A stretch of DNA of 46,269 bases from Tritrichomonas foetus (lineage: Eukaryota; Parabasalia; Tritrichomonadida; Tritrichomonadidae): assembly GCA_001839685.1 (NCBI GenBank), contig MLAK01000925.1, positions 1 to 46,269 of the forward strand. Direction: 5' to 3'. Made by a program: the position numbers and the translations under genes. Positions within the stretch are counted from its first letter, which is position 1, and the number at the start of each line of letters is the position of its first letter. Of the stretch, positions 35,518-46,200 are shown one piece after another. Below the pieces are notes generated by a model, which saw only the letters and a list, made by a program, of their open reading frames with translations, made no database searches and was not told the origin of the DNA.

Positions 35518-36185
35518 GAAAATGCAAATCAAGAACAGGATCTGTTCCTCTTCCATATAAACTGGGGCAGTCAGCACAAATGCTAATAAAACCAGAAAGT
35601 AGGAAGGCATCCGTGTTCCTCCATTATGGAGCCATGGCAAACTCTGAAAGAAGAAGAAAAAGACAACTCTCGTCTGGTTCAATTTCGACATCATCTTACA
35701 CAATTCGCTGTAGATTCATTCGACCAGATTCTGATAATAATGACTAACTCACAATGTTTATATTTGTTTCAAAAGCTGCTTTAACAAACCTATTATTGCG
35801 TTAATCATTTCACAATTATTTGAAGCATATACATAAGAAAATGCGTAAAAATCAGTGGCATTTGTTTATCTCGAAAAATTTGAAGTTATGCATACAATAT
35901 ACCTTATTTGCTTTATTGATCAAAAATGTCTATATATGTTTTGTGTTTGATTTTAGACGATAGTTTATGTTTTAGTATAAATAAACTATTTATAATGTTC
36001 TACATTTGAATATTTTTATTATTTTTTTTTTTTGACCGAATGTATTATTGATGATATAATGTATCATTGATGATATAATGTATCATTGATGATATAATGT
36101 ATCATTGATGATATAATGTATCATTGATGATATAATGTATCATTGATGATATAATGTATCATTGATGATATAATGTATCATTGAT
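35518..36185 (+). repeat. Exact 668-bp copy of 34840-35507
   Basis: Offset 678 without indels. The copy starts in the pseudokinase C-terminus (GAAAATGCAAATC), includes its stop and 3' flank, and ends in the same 19-bp array (seven full units from 36042). I saw no difference by eye. It is joined to the first copy by one N inside the repeat array, so a false duplication from a repeat-induced scaffold join is the simplest reading. The short frame 35518-35747 is therefore not a separate gene. Confidence 0.9.
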
Positions 36186-36276
36186 ATATCATATATAATT
36201 TGTTCAAAATAAAATGATAAATTAAAATAAAAATTCCAAAAAATATATTTCTAAGAAATATTTAAATAAAAACACT

Positions 36277-37107
36277 CTATTTTCCGTAATGAAAATCTAA
36301 AGTTTGAATTGTGCAAACAATTACAAAAGTCGACAAAAGTACAACTGCTGCAATTGATAAGTTTCGTGGCTGTTTACTCATTCCATTTTGTATCGACATT
36401 GCACCAAAGTACATGTAAACACCGAGTATGAGGGCCATTGCTGACCCTAGAATATTATCAATATTTTTGATGTTTGTCGGAATCAACATCAAAACTGGCA
36501 AAATTGAAGAAATTAGAGAAAGTAGCATTAATGTAAACTTTTTGATAGACATTTTCTGCAAGAATTTACTCATGGTAAATGCTTCAAATAATCTGAAGGT
36601 CAAAATGAATGGAATAATGGAATTTAACTCTTCAATATTATCTAAACTTGAGTGATATAAAGATACAATTATAATATAAATACAATATATTACATAATAA
36701 AAAATTGTCGCCAAATTATCCCAAAAATGGAATTTTTGTTGGTCATTTTGGGAAATTGGTGTATATTCATTTAATGATGCAGATGGTGAATGTATCACAT
36801 CACAAGTCATCAAAATATTTTCATCCATGAGTGCGATCGATTCATGAAGGAAATTATATAATGTTAAAATTGTGAATATACTGAGTGAAATTAAAGATGC
36901 ATATGGATATGACCCAGACATAGACAGTTCTGCTTTTGGAATAATGCAAGTGATGCTGAAGGAAATGAGAAAGCTTCCAATAAATAGCTCAATTAAATCA
37001 TCGAATTTTTCCGATTTTATTTTGAATCCAAGATAACTACCAATAATGTGGATAAGAAAAAAACATACAAAATAGATAGCCTTTAATTCTATGAGTTGTA
37101 ATACCAT
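36277..37107 (-). CDS. ZIP-family-like membrane protein with altered metal site
   Basis: A 276-residue protein with about eight hydrophobic segments and a hydrophilic loop at residues about 98-125, the topology of ZIP (SLC39) metal transporters. A segment near residue 42 (ELFIGSFLISFSITCIIPKAE) resembles ZIP helix 2. LTFRLFEAFTMS matches the helix 4 pattern HSxFEG, but the His is replaced by Phe and the Gly by Ala; the Glu is kept. The helix 5 His is also absent (LMLLSLISSILPVLML). The variable loop has no His-rich run. It could be a transporter with changed specificity or a non-transporting relative. The family call rests on topology and a few motifs. Confidence 0.55.
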   Translation of the reverse strand: MVLQLIELKAIYFVCFFLIHIIGSYLGFKIKSEKFDDLIELFIGSFLISFSITCIIPKAELSMSGSYPYASLISLSIFTILTLYNFLHESIALMDENILMTCDVIHSPSASLNEYTPISQNDQQKFHFWDNLATIFYYVIYCIYIIIVSLYHSSLDNIEELNSIIPFILTFRLFEAFTMSKFLQKMSIKKFTLMLLSLISSILPVLMLIPTNIKNIDNILGSAMALILGVYMYFGAMSIQNGMSKQPRNLSIAAVVLLSTFVIVCTIQTLDFHYGK

Positions 37108-37541
37108 GATTCGAAATAGATTTATAGATTTGCTAAAATATTGGAAATTACAAATATAGAATTGGCAACAAAATTGATCATCTTATTACCACATAAACAT
37201 TTAATTTATTTCGATGGATATATATTCACAAACCATTCAAAAAATTCTTAATCGGTCGTTTTTAAATTTGGAATTATTGCGATTCTGCATTTATATTTGA
37301 CTATTTAGCACCTCATTTTTGTATATTTATCCAATATTAATTATAAAATTAGAATATATACTTCATACCCAACTTAGATGGCCGCAAAAACAACCACATG
37401 TGTGCACGACCAAGAAAATATTCAAAATTTGGATAGCCATGGCTATTCAATAAATCACAACATATTGACCATTTTTTGAGTCAATTTGGAAAAACCATGA
37501 AGGGTAAAAAACCTAAAATCAAGGGTAATTTTTGATAGGTT
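37108..37541. other. Intergenic, divergent
   Basis: AT-rich with a slightly GC-richer stretch near 37380-37410 (CCACATGTGTGCACGACC). No initiator match lies directly before the NAC gene. Confidence 0.4.
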
Positions 37542-38084
37542 ATGGTCGGCCTTTTTTCTCTAATGAGTGAAACAGACGCCGCCGCCGCTCCAGCTACAAC
37601 TGAAGAAACAACACCAGAAACAACCGAAGAAAAGCCAGCTGAAGAAACACCAAAGCCAGCTGCCCGTAAGAACTCACGTGCCGAAAAGAAAATGAAGGAA
37701 GCTCTCCTTAAGCACAACCTCAAGCAACTCGAAAACGTTTCAACAGTCATGTTACGTAAGGGACAACAATTAATGTGGACATTCTCCCAACCAGAAGTTT
37801 ACTACATCGAAAACGTATACGTCATCTTCGGTGAACCAACCATGGATGACCCAGGAGCACGTGCCATCGATGCTATCAAGAACAACGCTACACCAACTGA
37901 AACAGCCGAACCAAAGGTCAGCGTTTCAGAAGATGTCGATGATGTTGAAGATGCTGAAGGTCTTAAGGAAGAAGATATCACAACCATCATGCAACAATCC
38001 AACGTTTCACGTAACCGTGCTATCAAGGCCCTCCGTGAAGCCAATGGCGATTTGGTCACAGCAGTTATGAACTTGGCCTTATAA
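37542..38084 (+). CDS. NACA: Nascent polypeptide-associated complex subunit alpha
   Basis: A ribosome-associated chaperone subunit that pairs with NAC beta (BTF3) at the nascent-chain exit. After an Ala/Thr/Glu/Pro-rich N-terminus the NAC domain begins SRAEKKMKEALLKHNLKQL and continues VMLRKGQQLMWTFSQPEVY and YVIFGEPTMDDPGARA. A C-terminal UBA domain (EEDITTIMQQSNVSRNRAI, ending DLVTAVMNLAL) distinguishes alpha from beta. Two starts are possible: 37542 (180 residues) or the ATG at 37563 (MSETDAAA, 173 residues). The second gives the more typical N-terminus. Many C-ending codons and a higher GC than the flanks fit a highly expressed housekeeping gene. The stop overlaps TAAA. Confidence 0.95.
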   Translation: MVGLFSLMSETDAAAAPATTEETTPETTEEKPAEETPKPAARKNSRAEKKMKEALLKHNLKQLENVSTVMLRKGQQLMWTFSQPEVYYIENVYVIFGEPTMDDPGARAIDAIKNNATPTETAEPKVSVSEDVDDVEDAEGLKEEDITTIMQQSNVSRNRAIKALREANGDLVTAVMNLAL

Positions 38085-39164
38085 ACGACCAATCTTCTTT
38101 ATAATTCTTTTTTCTATCATTTTTATTCATTTATTCATTTCTTTCTTTTTAAAAAAAAATACCTAATTTCAAATAAAAATCTGATCAGTGATTTTTATAA
38201 CGGATGCCGGAAATTCTGTGAAATATATGAAATTCTAACGATTTATAAGTCGAAGTTTGCAAATTGGCGAGAAATAATTTTGTATTTCCAAGAGATTGAA
38301 TTCATCTCATCGAAAAAAAAACTTTTTATTTTCATTTCTCTGCTTCGATCAAGATGTAGTTCAATTGCTTAATAGAATTTGCGAGATGAAAATCAACTTA
38401 TTGTTCGAAATAATTGAAAAAAAATATTAATGACGAAAAATATCGAAGGTTTGCCAAAACAAACAGGAGAATGTTGGAAACATGGTCTATTTCGATCAAA
38501 TAGTCTTAATAGAAAACTTGGAAGCGAGCTTCTCGAAAGAAAAAACTATTTGAGGATTAGAGAGGAATTGGTTCACAAAATTTGATAACGTATTTTCCTG
38601 AGAATGGTATTTGTTGTAACAATATACTGACATGAAATGAATAACTTTGTTATTTAATAGAATTTGTATTTTAACTCATAGATTATTTCATATATATACA
38701 ATAATAAAATGGATTAAACTTTCATTAAGCAAAATAAATCCCCAAGAAAATGATCCTAACTTCATCTTTAAAACGATTTCTAACAAAATATTTGAGAAGA
38801 CCAAAAATATTTATTCATTATTTTCTATCCAAATGATCTTATACGAAAGAAACAGAAACTTATAATGAAAACATAATGAACCGAATATAAATTCATAAAA
38901 TATTTCAACCATAAATTTTTTTCCGGATAAAAAACCACAATATATGTAGGATAATTCTTGCTGGTATTTTCCATTCCTTTCAATTTTGAAATAAACCTTA
39001 TTCAAAATCATTTTATTTTTTCATAAAACATCATTCAAATGAGTGGATTTATTAATGTATTTTTGAAAGAAATCATAAAAGGTATACAAAAAGTTTGAAT
39101 TAAATGGTTGATCACTTTGAAATATTTCTATAGTTAAAAAAAAATCGAGCGATTTTTGGCGAAG
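38085..39164. other. Intergenic, about 1.1 kb
   Basis: AT-rich, no credible gene. Frames at 38647-38865 and 38811-39011 overlap each other on opposite strands and have AT-driven composition. Confidence 0.5.
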
Positions 39165-42100
39165 ATGGCGACAACTTCGATGAGCGTCACCTACTCTCCG
39201 TCACAAAAATCGGTCAACACAAATACAAATCGAATAAATATTGAACAACCCCTAACCTGTCACCTTTTTCCATATATTTCTCTCATCCAAAGAAGCTCAA
39301 ATTTACCGCATTTCATTCACCACCTCACTTTTATTATTGTTTCAATGCAGTCAATTGGAATTTCGATATGGCTTCAACACAATGACGATGATATTAATAT
39401 GAGGAAATATTTATCGCTTATTTTATTATTCACGCCTATATAAACTGATGGTACATATATTCCAGTTATTGTCGCACTTTCAGTAATATCGCTACTCTCA
39501 GCATTTCTATTTTTTGTTCCATTAATTGTTTACGAAATCAGAAAAAGGGTCGTCAAATGGCTTCTGCCCATTCAAGACATGCTTGGCCATGTTGTCACAC
39601 CGATCACACTCATTCCACTTTTTGCACATTTTGGAATTGGCGTTGTAAAAGCTTTTGAGTTGAAAGAAGGAAAATACTATGCACTTTTAGTGTTATCTGC
39701 TATTGGTTGCATGTTAAATGTTGTTTCATCAGTTTTAGCAGTGACTTTTTCAGCAAATACCGTTTATTTCTTAAATTCAGAGTATATTATTACCAATCAT
39801 ATTATTGTCTTGACATTATTAATTGGACAAGGTATTTTTGCAACTTTTTCATATGTTTCTGTTGTTTTAGGAAGTGAAATTGAAATTGCCGCTTTAATTT
39901 TGCATTTGATTTTTGCAATTGTTATGACTGTTTCTGGAATCGTATATACACCATTTTTATTTAAGTGGGTAAATTATTCTTTTGGTGGATTAGCAATTGG
40001 ATCATTTTTTGGAGATATTTTTTCTCGATTTTTGACAACTCTTGAGTACAGAATTGTATCTGTTGTTATCATCTGGATAGTGTCTAGTATTATTTATAAA
40101 TTCATTTTCGATTTCTTTGCTAAAAGATTATTAAGAGATGAATCAGAGAAAAAAATCAATTTAAAGATTCAATTTTCTTTAGTTTATGATAGTGAATCGT
40201 TTATTTCTGGAAAGTTATTTGATAAGCTATCAATGTATGTAAATAATTCAACAAATCGTCTTCATATTGCAAAATGGTCATGTTTTATTCATGATTTCCA
40301 ACCAATTTTCACTGCACAAATTGCAATGCTTAGAAATGCAACTGACTTAACTTTTGCTCAGAATTTCTTATTATATCAACTCTGTATTGCTGAAACTGGG
40401 AGGCAACCCCTTTCTTCTGTTCCTGAATTAAATATTCTTCGAAATGAAACAGTTTCGATTTCAACGTCAATTCGTGCAGCCTGGAATCATCTTCATACTG
40501 ATCTTTCTTTTGGCTCATTTGAACATTTGTTATATGATATTTCATTAATAAATAACCATTGGGAAGAGGCACTAAATAAATATCCAAGAAATGCTTTAAT
40601 TGCAGAAAATTACTCAAGGTATCTTCTTGAATGTGCTTGTGACTTTGATGGTTGCTCAGAATGGCATTATCGAGCTCTTCAGTTACAAAATGGGTACTAT
40701 TTCGAATACGATCAAGCAACTATTCACTTTTTGAAACTATTTCCACAATATGCCAAAAAATTAGTGAATGGAGTTCAACTTGCTTCACTTGATGATTTAG
40801 ATATTAAAACATCTGAAGAAATGTTAAGTTATATTGTAAAACATCCAAAAATTCATTTAGAATATCAAAAAGCCATTCAAAACTACCGTAGTGGTTGGTT
40901 GAATGTGATGGCTGGTTTAATCGGTTTTAGATTTATTATTATTATTGTGTATTGGATGGCAATGCTAGGTCTTTTTATAGGAATGTTTAGTTCACGTCAA
41001 CGAAATATGCAATTCCTTTATGATCTTTCACTCATTGGTGAATCAATTGAATTAAGCGATATTTCAATAACTTTACAAGGTGGAAGGGAATATGGCGAAA
41101 CTCCTACCAAAGAAATTGCTGATGCTATAATTTTTAAAGGTGGAAGTAGCCTCGTTGATAATCAATCACTTATTAGTTTATCCGATCCTTTATTTGATAC
41201 GTCCAACTATTATTCCGCTCGAGGATTAAAGCAATTAGATAAATTTATTTATAATTTGAATTACTATAGCTCACAAGGAAGTGATTTCCAAATCGCTATT
41301 GATGAAATGTTAAAAGGACGATTAAATATGACATTTATGCCAACACCAGAAATAGGTATAATTTCACAAAATGAAACATTTCGTACTATGCTGACTTATT
41401 ATTTAACAGCTGCAGCATTGATTGGACATTCGCCTTTAAATCTCCCAGCATTTAATCCATGGGTATTTGGAGGTGCAATTTCAGAATTAGTTGAGTCAAG
41501 TGCTCAAGTATTAGATTTTATTGAAGATGTCATGCAATCCTTTATCGATAATGACATTAGTGATGTTGAATCAAATAAAAAAATGCATGGAATCATCACA
41601 GTAGTTTGCATAGCAATTGGTATCATATTTTTCGTTATTTTTTATACTATTTCATTCGTTTGTGTAAGGAAGCAAGTTGATAATGTTATTGATGTATGTA
41701 AAAATTTACGAAATGAAGCAATTAATCGAGCATCTTCTGCGATGAGTGAAGATCAAATTCAAATGACTCAAAAATCAAACACTGTAACTTTTGCGAATGT
41801 GAATTCATCTTCATATTTCACTGTTTTAATTTTTGTTATAGAAATGATGGTGTCTTTGGTTTCAATTGGAAGCATTTTTGCTTTTTATAATCAGATACTT
41901 GTACATCATGAATTCTTTACATCGATGAATTATTTATTGAAACAATCAACAACAAGAATGGTTTTCTCATTGAAAATATTTTCTGATTTTCTGAAATCGA
42001 ATTTGGTTGATTGTCCAAAAGCAAATAATCCACCTGGATTTGAACAGAAACTATTAGCTACTTTTGAAAAAACCATTAAAGTATTCACAACTGTTCATGA

Positions 42101-43616
42101 AGCATGCTTAAAAGGCGATTATGGAAATGGTAAAGTTTATGAAAAAGTGAACCAATTGAGAAGAGTTTCAAAATGTCCATCAGAGTGGTCAAATAATTAC
42201 ACATATCATGAAAGTTATGCATGTTTACCACTTGATCCTGCTGTTGCAGATTTCTTAGAGATGATTAAAATTATGAAAACAGATATTTGCACACGCAAAT
42301 ATGTAAGAGATGAAAGATTTGTTGTTCCTTTCCACTTTTTGAACAGCCACTTGTATTATATGCTGGCTGAAATTAATGATTTACTTGTGGAAGTTGGCCA
42401 GGAACAAAGCGAAGACTTTGATTCGACTGTTCAAGAAATTGGTTTGACTGTTTTAGCTATAGCTGTGCTGATTTTGCTAATTTCATTATATAACATGAAT
42501 ACCCTTCATTCATCATATAAGACTTTAATTAAGTTCCTTCTTCGTATTCCACCTATTGATGCCGTAAATAATACTAAATTGATGGATATTCTTTTGGGAA
42601 GAAAATCATCTCGAAAGCAAACCAAAATGTCATTATATGAAAAAATTGTTAAAAATTCAAACTTCCCTATTGTCTTTCTGAACAGTTCGCAAGTGATAGA
42701 AAATGCAAATCACGCATTTATGGTCTACTTTGGGTATGATATTAGTCAAATTATTGGTCAAAATGTTTTAATACTTACTGACGATCAAGATTTCTATACT
42801 CAAATTAAAAAGATCAACACAATCAAATCATTTGAGTTAGATTTAATGAAAGAAAATAAAACACAGATACATTGTGAACTCACAGTGATTCCTGTATCAT
42901 TAAATGATCCAGATAAGTTTGAATATTACGGATTAATCATTCAAGACCTGTCGAGTGTCATCAATAAAAAGCGAAGCTGTGAAGAATTAAAGAAATCTAA
43001 TGATAATTTAATAAAATCTATGCTTCCTAAAATTCTAATGAATGACAAAGAAAAAATCTCTTTTGACAATGCGATAATTTTATGCTTGAAATTGGTTCAT
43101 TATGGTGGAAATTTAACACCTGCTGTTTTTATGCAACAGCGACAAAACATATTTGGTAAATTTGACATTCTGCTCGAACGCCAAACTTTATTAACAAGAG
43201 TTACAATTAATAACGGTGAATATATTGTCATTGGTTCTAGTAAAGATGAAAATGGTGCTGAAACTAAACTTGTTGAAGCTGCCAAGCAATGTGTTGATTT
43301 TTCAAATGAAGTTACTTCACTTTTTGATGACCCAGCATATTTTAGTGACTATGTGATTGGAATAGATACTGGAGACGTTTCATTCTTTAGAGTTGGAGCC
43401 GATAGAAAAATAAACGCTTTACATGGATCTGCATTAAGTCATGCCAGGCAATTAGTGAGGATATCAAATAGTGGAGAAATAGCCATCTCTGAAAAATTTT
43501 ATAGGTCTGTTGCAACAATGGAAGTGCAATTCTCAAAAATGAATAATCCAATTGTTGGAACTTTTTACTTACTTGGGTATGCAGGTGATGATATTATTAA
43601 GGCAGAAGAAACTTAA
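39165..43616 (+). CDS. Second membrane PAS/cyclase-like protein, degenerate catalytic domain, in-frame stop
   Basis: A paralogue of the cyclase at 10084-14790 with the same order: membrane-helix bundle (to about 40125), soluble helical region, helices near 40905-40990, 41590-41670, 41822-41890 and 42438-42495, PAS (about 42630-42960), and cyclase-like domain (about 43060-43600). The reading frame is continuous from ATG 39165 except for one TAA at 39441-39443 inside the first helices. Sequence on both sides of it aligns with the paralogue. If the stop is real, only an N-terminally shortened protein from ATG 39579 (1345 residues) can be made. The catalytic domain has lost both metal aspartates: the DIVGF block reads IILCLKLVHYGG and the GDxYM block reads VTINNGEYIVIGS. 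It is thus a pseudo-cyclase, possibly a regulatory partner. No splice motifs bracket the stop. Confidence 0.85.
39441..39443 (+). other. In-frame TAA within the cyclase-like gene
   Basis: The frame reads ..LILLFTPI, stop, TDGTYIPVIVALS.. without any shift. Both sides encode membrane helices that correspond to one continuous region in the paralogue. The cause may be a true nonsense mutation or a base error. Confidence 0.8.
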
Positions 43617-43680
43617 CCAACCCAAATAACTGTGATATTTATTTGATATTTTTATAAAAATCAAGCTTTGTCCTGTACTC
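43617..43680. other. 3' flank
   Basis: Short AT-rich 3' flank of the cyclase-like gene. Confidence 0.3.
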
Positions 43681-43825
43681 ATGATTTACTCTGAGTAAAA
43701 ACTGTAACCGCATTACTCAGGATAAATTATATTCATGAGTAAATCTACTCAAAGATTTCCTTACTCACAAAATTACGTATTTTTTACGTAGATTTTACTC
43801 ATACCTTACTCAAATTTACTCGACC
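43681..43825. repeat. Cluster of TTACTC/GAGTAA inverted motifs
   Basis: At least eight TTACTC or GAGTAA hexamers lie within about 145 bp. They form a 7-bp-arm palindrome TTTACTCTGAGTAAA (43685-43699) and a larger imperfect pair, GAGTAAATCTAC (about 43737-43748) with GTAGATTTTACTC (about 43789-43801). It sits directly after the cyclase-like gene; it may be a small foldback repeat or a 3'-end structure. Confidence 0.6.
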
Positions 43826-44713
43826 ATTTAGCGAATAGATGTACTTATGATTTAAAATATATAGTTATTGTTTTTTAAAAAATTCCAAATGTAATTATTT
43901 TCACCCAATTAGTAAATTGATTTTTTTTTTCCCTTTTCCAATTATGTCTTGTCATAAATATTGTATATAACAGAGAAAAGTGACTTAATAGATTTGAATC
44001 ATCTTAATAAGAAAATTCACAATATTAATTTTTCTTTCAACTTATTCATATTATATTGCATTAATATATCTATATTATATTTTTGACAGTATTTACAATA
44101 TCAAAATTCTGAAAAGATGATGATCATCAATTGAAGAAAAACACTCCAAATTCATCATATCGATGATTTCACCTCACGAGTAAGCATTTTTATTAAAATA
44201 TTCTATCATGTACACTCATAATATCCAAAAAATACTATTAGTGTCGAAAAAAAATCCAGAAATAATGAAAATTGCGAAATTAAATCCCAATTTTTTTTCG
44301 GCAATCATAGTTAATACGAGAAGAATTGAAATGAAAAGGTAAACTCAGTTCTCCATCATTAAATATAAATGACAAAATGATTATATGTAGTAGAAGAAGA
44401 AATATCTGGGTAATTAATTAAAATGTCCAAAAAAAAAAAAAAAAAAAAATGAAAAAATCAAATTGGCCAAATATCATTGTTAATGAACTTTCCCTAACAT
44501 GAAGAATTGAAGCCTTTTTCCAAATATGAGTTGATAAAAAAAGAGACTTTCCTCATTGGAAAATAAACGTCTTTAAAAACTCGATACTCCTAATTTATAA
44601 ACTTATCAATTCTAGAAACTGTCATTATGACTTAAAATTGACCTTTTACTCCAAATAAATAGTGAATTTTTTATTTACGATTTTGTGGTAGAAATTCAGT
44701 GGACACTGGAAAT
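43826..44713. other. Intergenic, AT-rich
   Basis: No gene recognised. Contains an A-run at about 44429-44449. Confidence 0.5.
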
Positions 44714-44943
44714 GAGTTTTATCATTGTGAAGTGAAAGGTCAAATAAAGGCTAAAAATGGAAAAATATAAATGGGTTAATGTGATGTGAACTTTGCTGGC
44801 TCTTTGGGTTACTTCGACTTGGAGTGAGCACAGCCAACCGGAGCTGTGGCCACACACCAGCGCTTCCTCCAATGGCGGATGAGTCGAAGGGGTTACCCAT
44901 TTTTAGTGGCAAAAAACAAAACTTATTTCAAAAAAATCCTGCC
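44714..44943 (+). mobile_element. Foldback repeat element, copy 2
   Basis: Reads like the reverse complement of 33030-33312, with a shortened centre. Shared ends are AAGTGAAAGGTCAAATAAAGG, AATGTGATGTGAACTTTGCTGG, and ACCCATTTTTAGTG followed by CAAAAAACAAAAC. The central stem differs in sequence from copy 1 but still pairs: CTTCGACTTGGAG with CTCCAATG..AGTCGAAG, and CACAGC with GCTGTG. The small frame at 44846-45031 runs through it and is not called. Confidence 0.72.
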
Positions 44944-45231
44944 TTATTTTCACAAAGTCTGTGTACTTTTGAAAACCTATGAAAAATGTCATCAATACTT
45001 TTTGGATTGCAGCATAAAATTGTATGAGTAAACTCTATTGGATTTTTTTTATGTTTACAATTTTTTCAATGAGCATTGAAACACATGTTCACAATTCATC
45101 AATTTTCAATACGATTTTAGTTAGATCCTGTGAAATTTTTACGTGTATTGAAAAAATCATTAATTTTGAGAAAAGTCTCAATTTTTCTGAAAAAAAGAGC
45201 CCATTTTTTTTATTTTTTCTCCAAGCATCAA
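44944..45231. other. Upstream region of the broken kinase gene
   Basis: AT-rich; the kinase frame is open here but has no ATG before 45232. Confidence 0.35.
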
Positions 45232-46089
45232 ATGGATTTTAGTGCCTATTCTGTTTTTCAAGAGGAAGAGGTTATTAAAGAAGAAGAAGAAGTTGATTTT
45301 CGAAAAGAGATCGAAATTGCGCTGAATCAGAGAGATTCCGAAATGAGGGACCTTATTGGAAGTGGTGGGTTTGCTAATGTTTACACAATTTGGAATCGGA
45401 AATACCAGCAAATGTTTTGCGCCAAAGTAATCAAATTAAAAAACCAAAGCGAGACACATAAGATTGCAATCGAGAACGAAATTCAAACTCTTGTTAAGGT
45501 CGTTCACAAGAACATTATTTGCATTTTCGATCACTTTAAGTCGGAAAATTGCTATTATTTGATTCTCGAATATTGTCCGAACGGATCCCTCGAGGACGTC
45601 ATCAAAAAACATGGCGGTTTACCTTTGTATGATTTTGTAGTTTTATCGCGACAATTGTTGAACGCCATTGCTTATTGCCATTCGATTGGCATTGCGCATC
45701 GAGATTTCAAACCCACGAATATTCTTTTCGACGCTCATAACAGGCCAAAATTAGCTGACTTTGGATTGGCGCAATTTTTCGAGAAAAATAAGTTCGAGAC
45801 GAGGAAATTTGGTGGATCTCTAGCCTACATGGCTCCAGAGCTCGCACTCAAGCAGGACTTCAGTCCAATGGCTGTGGATATTTGGGCATTATGAGTAACC
45901 CTCTTTCAAATGGCGACTGGGCACCTGCCGTGGACATCGGAAGATATCGCACTAGAAATTACCAACGGTTATTTGATGTATCCGAATACGATACCCAATC
46001 TGATTTTGCAGGTATTGAAAAAGATGTTGAATATAACGCCTTCTCTGAGAGAACCAATTGAAAATATACTTAAATTGCCTCTCTACTAG
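45232..46089 (+). pseudogene. Ser/Thr kinase interrupted by one TGA
   Basis: From ATG 45232 the protein starts with an acidic segment, then a kinase domain: GSGGFANV loop, Lys65 (FCAKVIK), HRDFKPTN catalytic loop, ADFGLA, and LAYMAPE. At codon 221 the universally conserved Gly after DIWAL is replaced by TGA (45892-45894), one base from GGA. The frame then continues without shift as VTLFQMATGHLPW and on for 64 codons to TAG at 46087-46089, giving a normal kinase C-lobe ending. Without readthrough the C-lobe is lost and the product would be inactive. All catalytic residues are otherwise intact, so the break is recent or a base error. The final TAG overlaps the terminal repeat. The frame is open upstream of 45232 from a GTG at 45130, which is not used as start here. 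Confidence 0.85.
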
Positions 46090-46200
46090 TGTTGTTGACC
46101 GGTCATTGACCGCTTCTAACGGTCAATTGACCGGACCGGACCGGACCGGACCGGACCGTTAGAAGCGGTCAATGACCGGTCATTTTCATGTAAAGTTTAC
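46087..46200. repeat. Right terminal GACCGG hairpin repeat
   Basis: A perfect 29-bp inverted repeat (46096-46124 with 46154-46182) encloses a loop made mostly of five CCGGA units (46131-46155). The first 15 bases (46087-46101) are the exact reverse complement of 200-214 at the left end. The downstream CATTTTCATGTAAAGTTTAC block also resembles the left copy inverted. A strong cruciform or RNA hairpin is possible. Confidence 0.85.

Noticed and set aside
35514..35747. Separate short gene with the pseudokinase C-terminus
   Set aside because: It is the exact duplicate of the pseudokinase 3' end beyond an N, without a start or kinase domain.
35364..36185. CRISPR-like array of 19-bp repeats
   Set aside because: Units are directly adjacent with no spacers, and the genome is eukaryotic.
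39165..39443. Stand-alone 92-residue protein
   Set aside because: It is the N-terminus of the cyclase-like gene in the same frame, cut off by one TAA.
39400..39580. Intron that would remove the TAA of the cyclase-like gene
   Set aside because: No GTATTT- or GTATGT-type donor and no CTAACANCAG acceptor flank the stop, and the frame is continuous on both sides.
44846..45031. 61-residue plus-strand frame
   Set aside because: Runs through the second foldback copy into AT-rich spacer.
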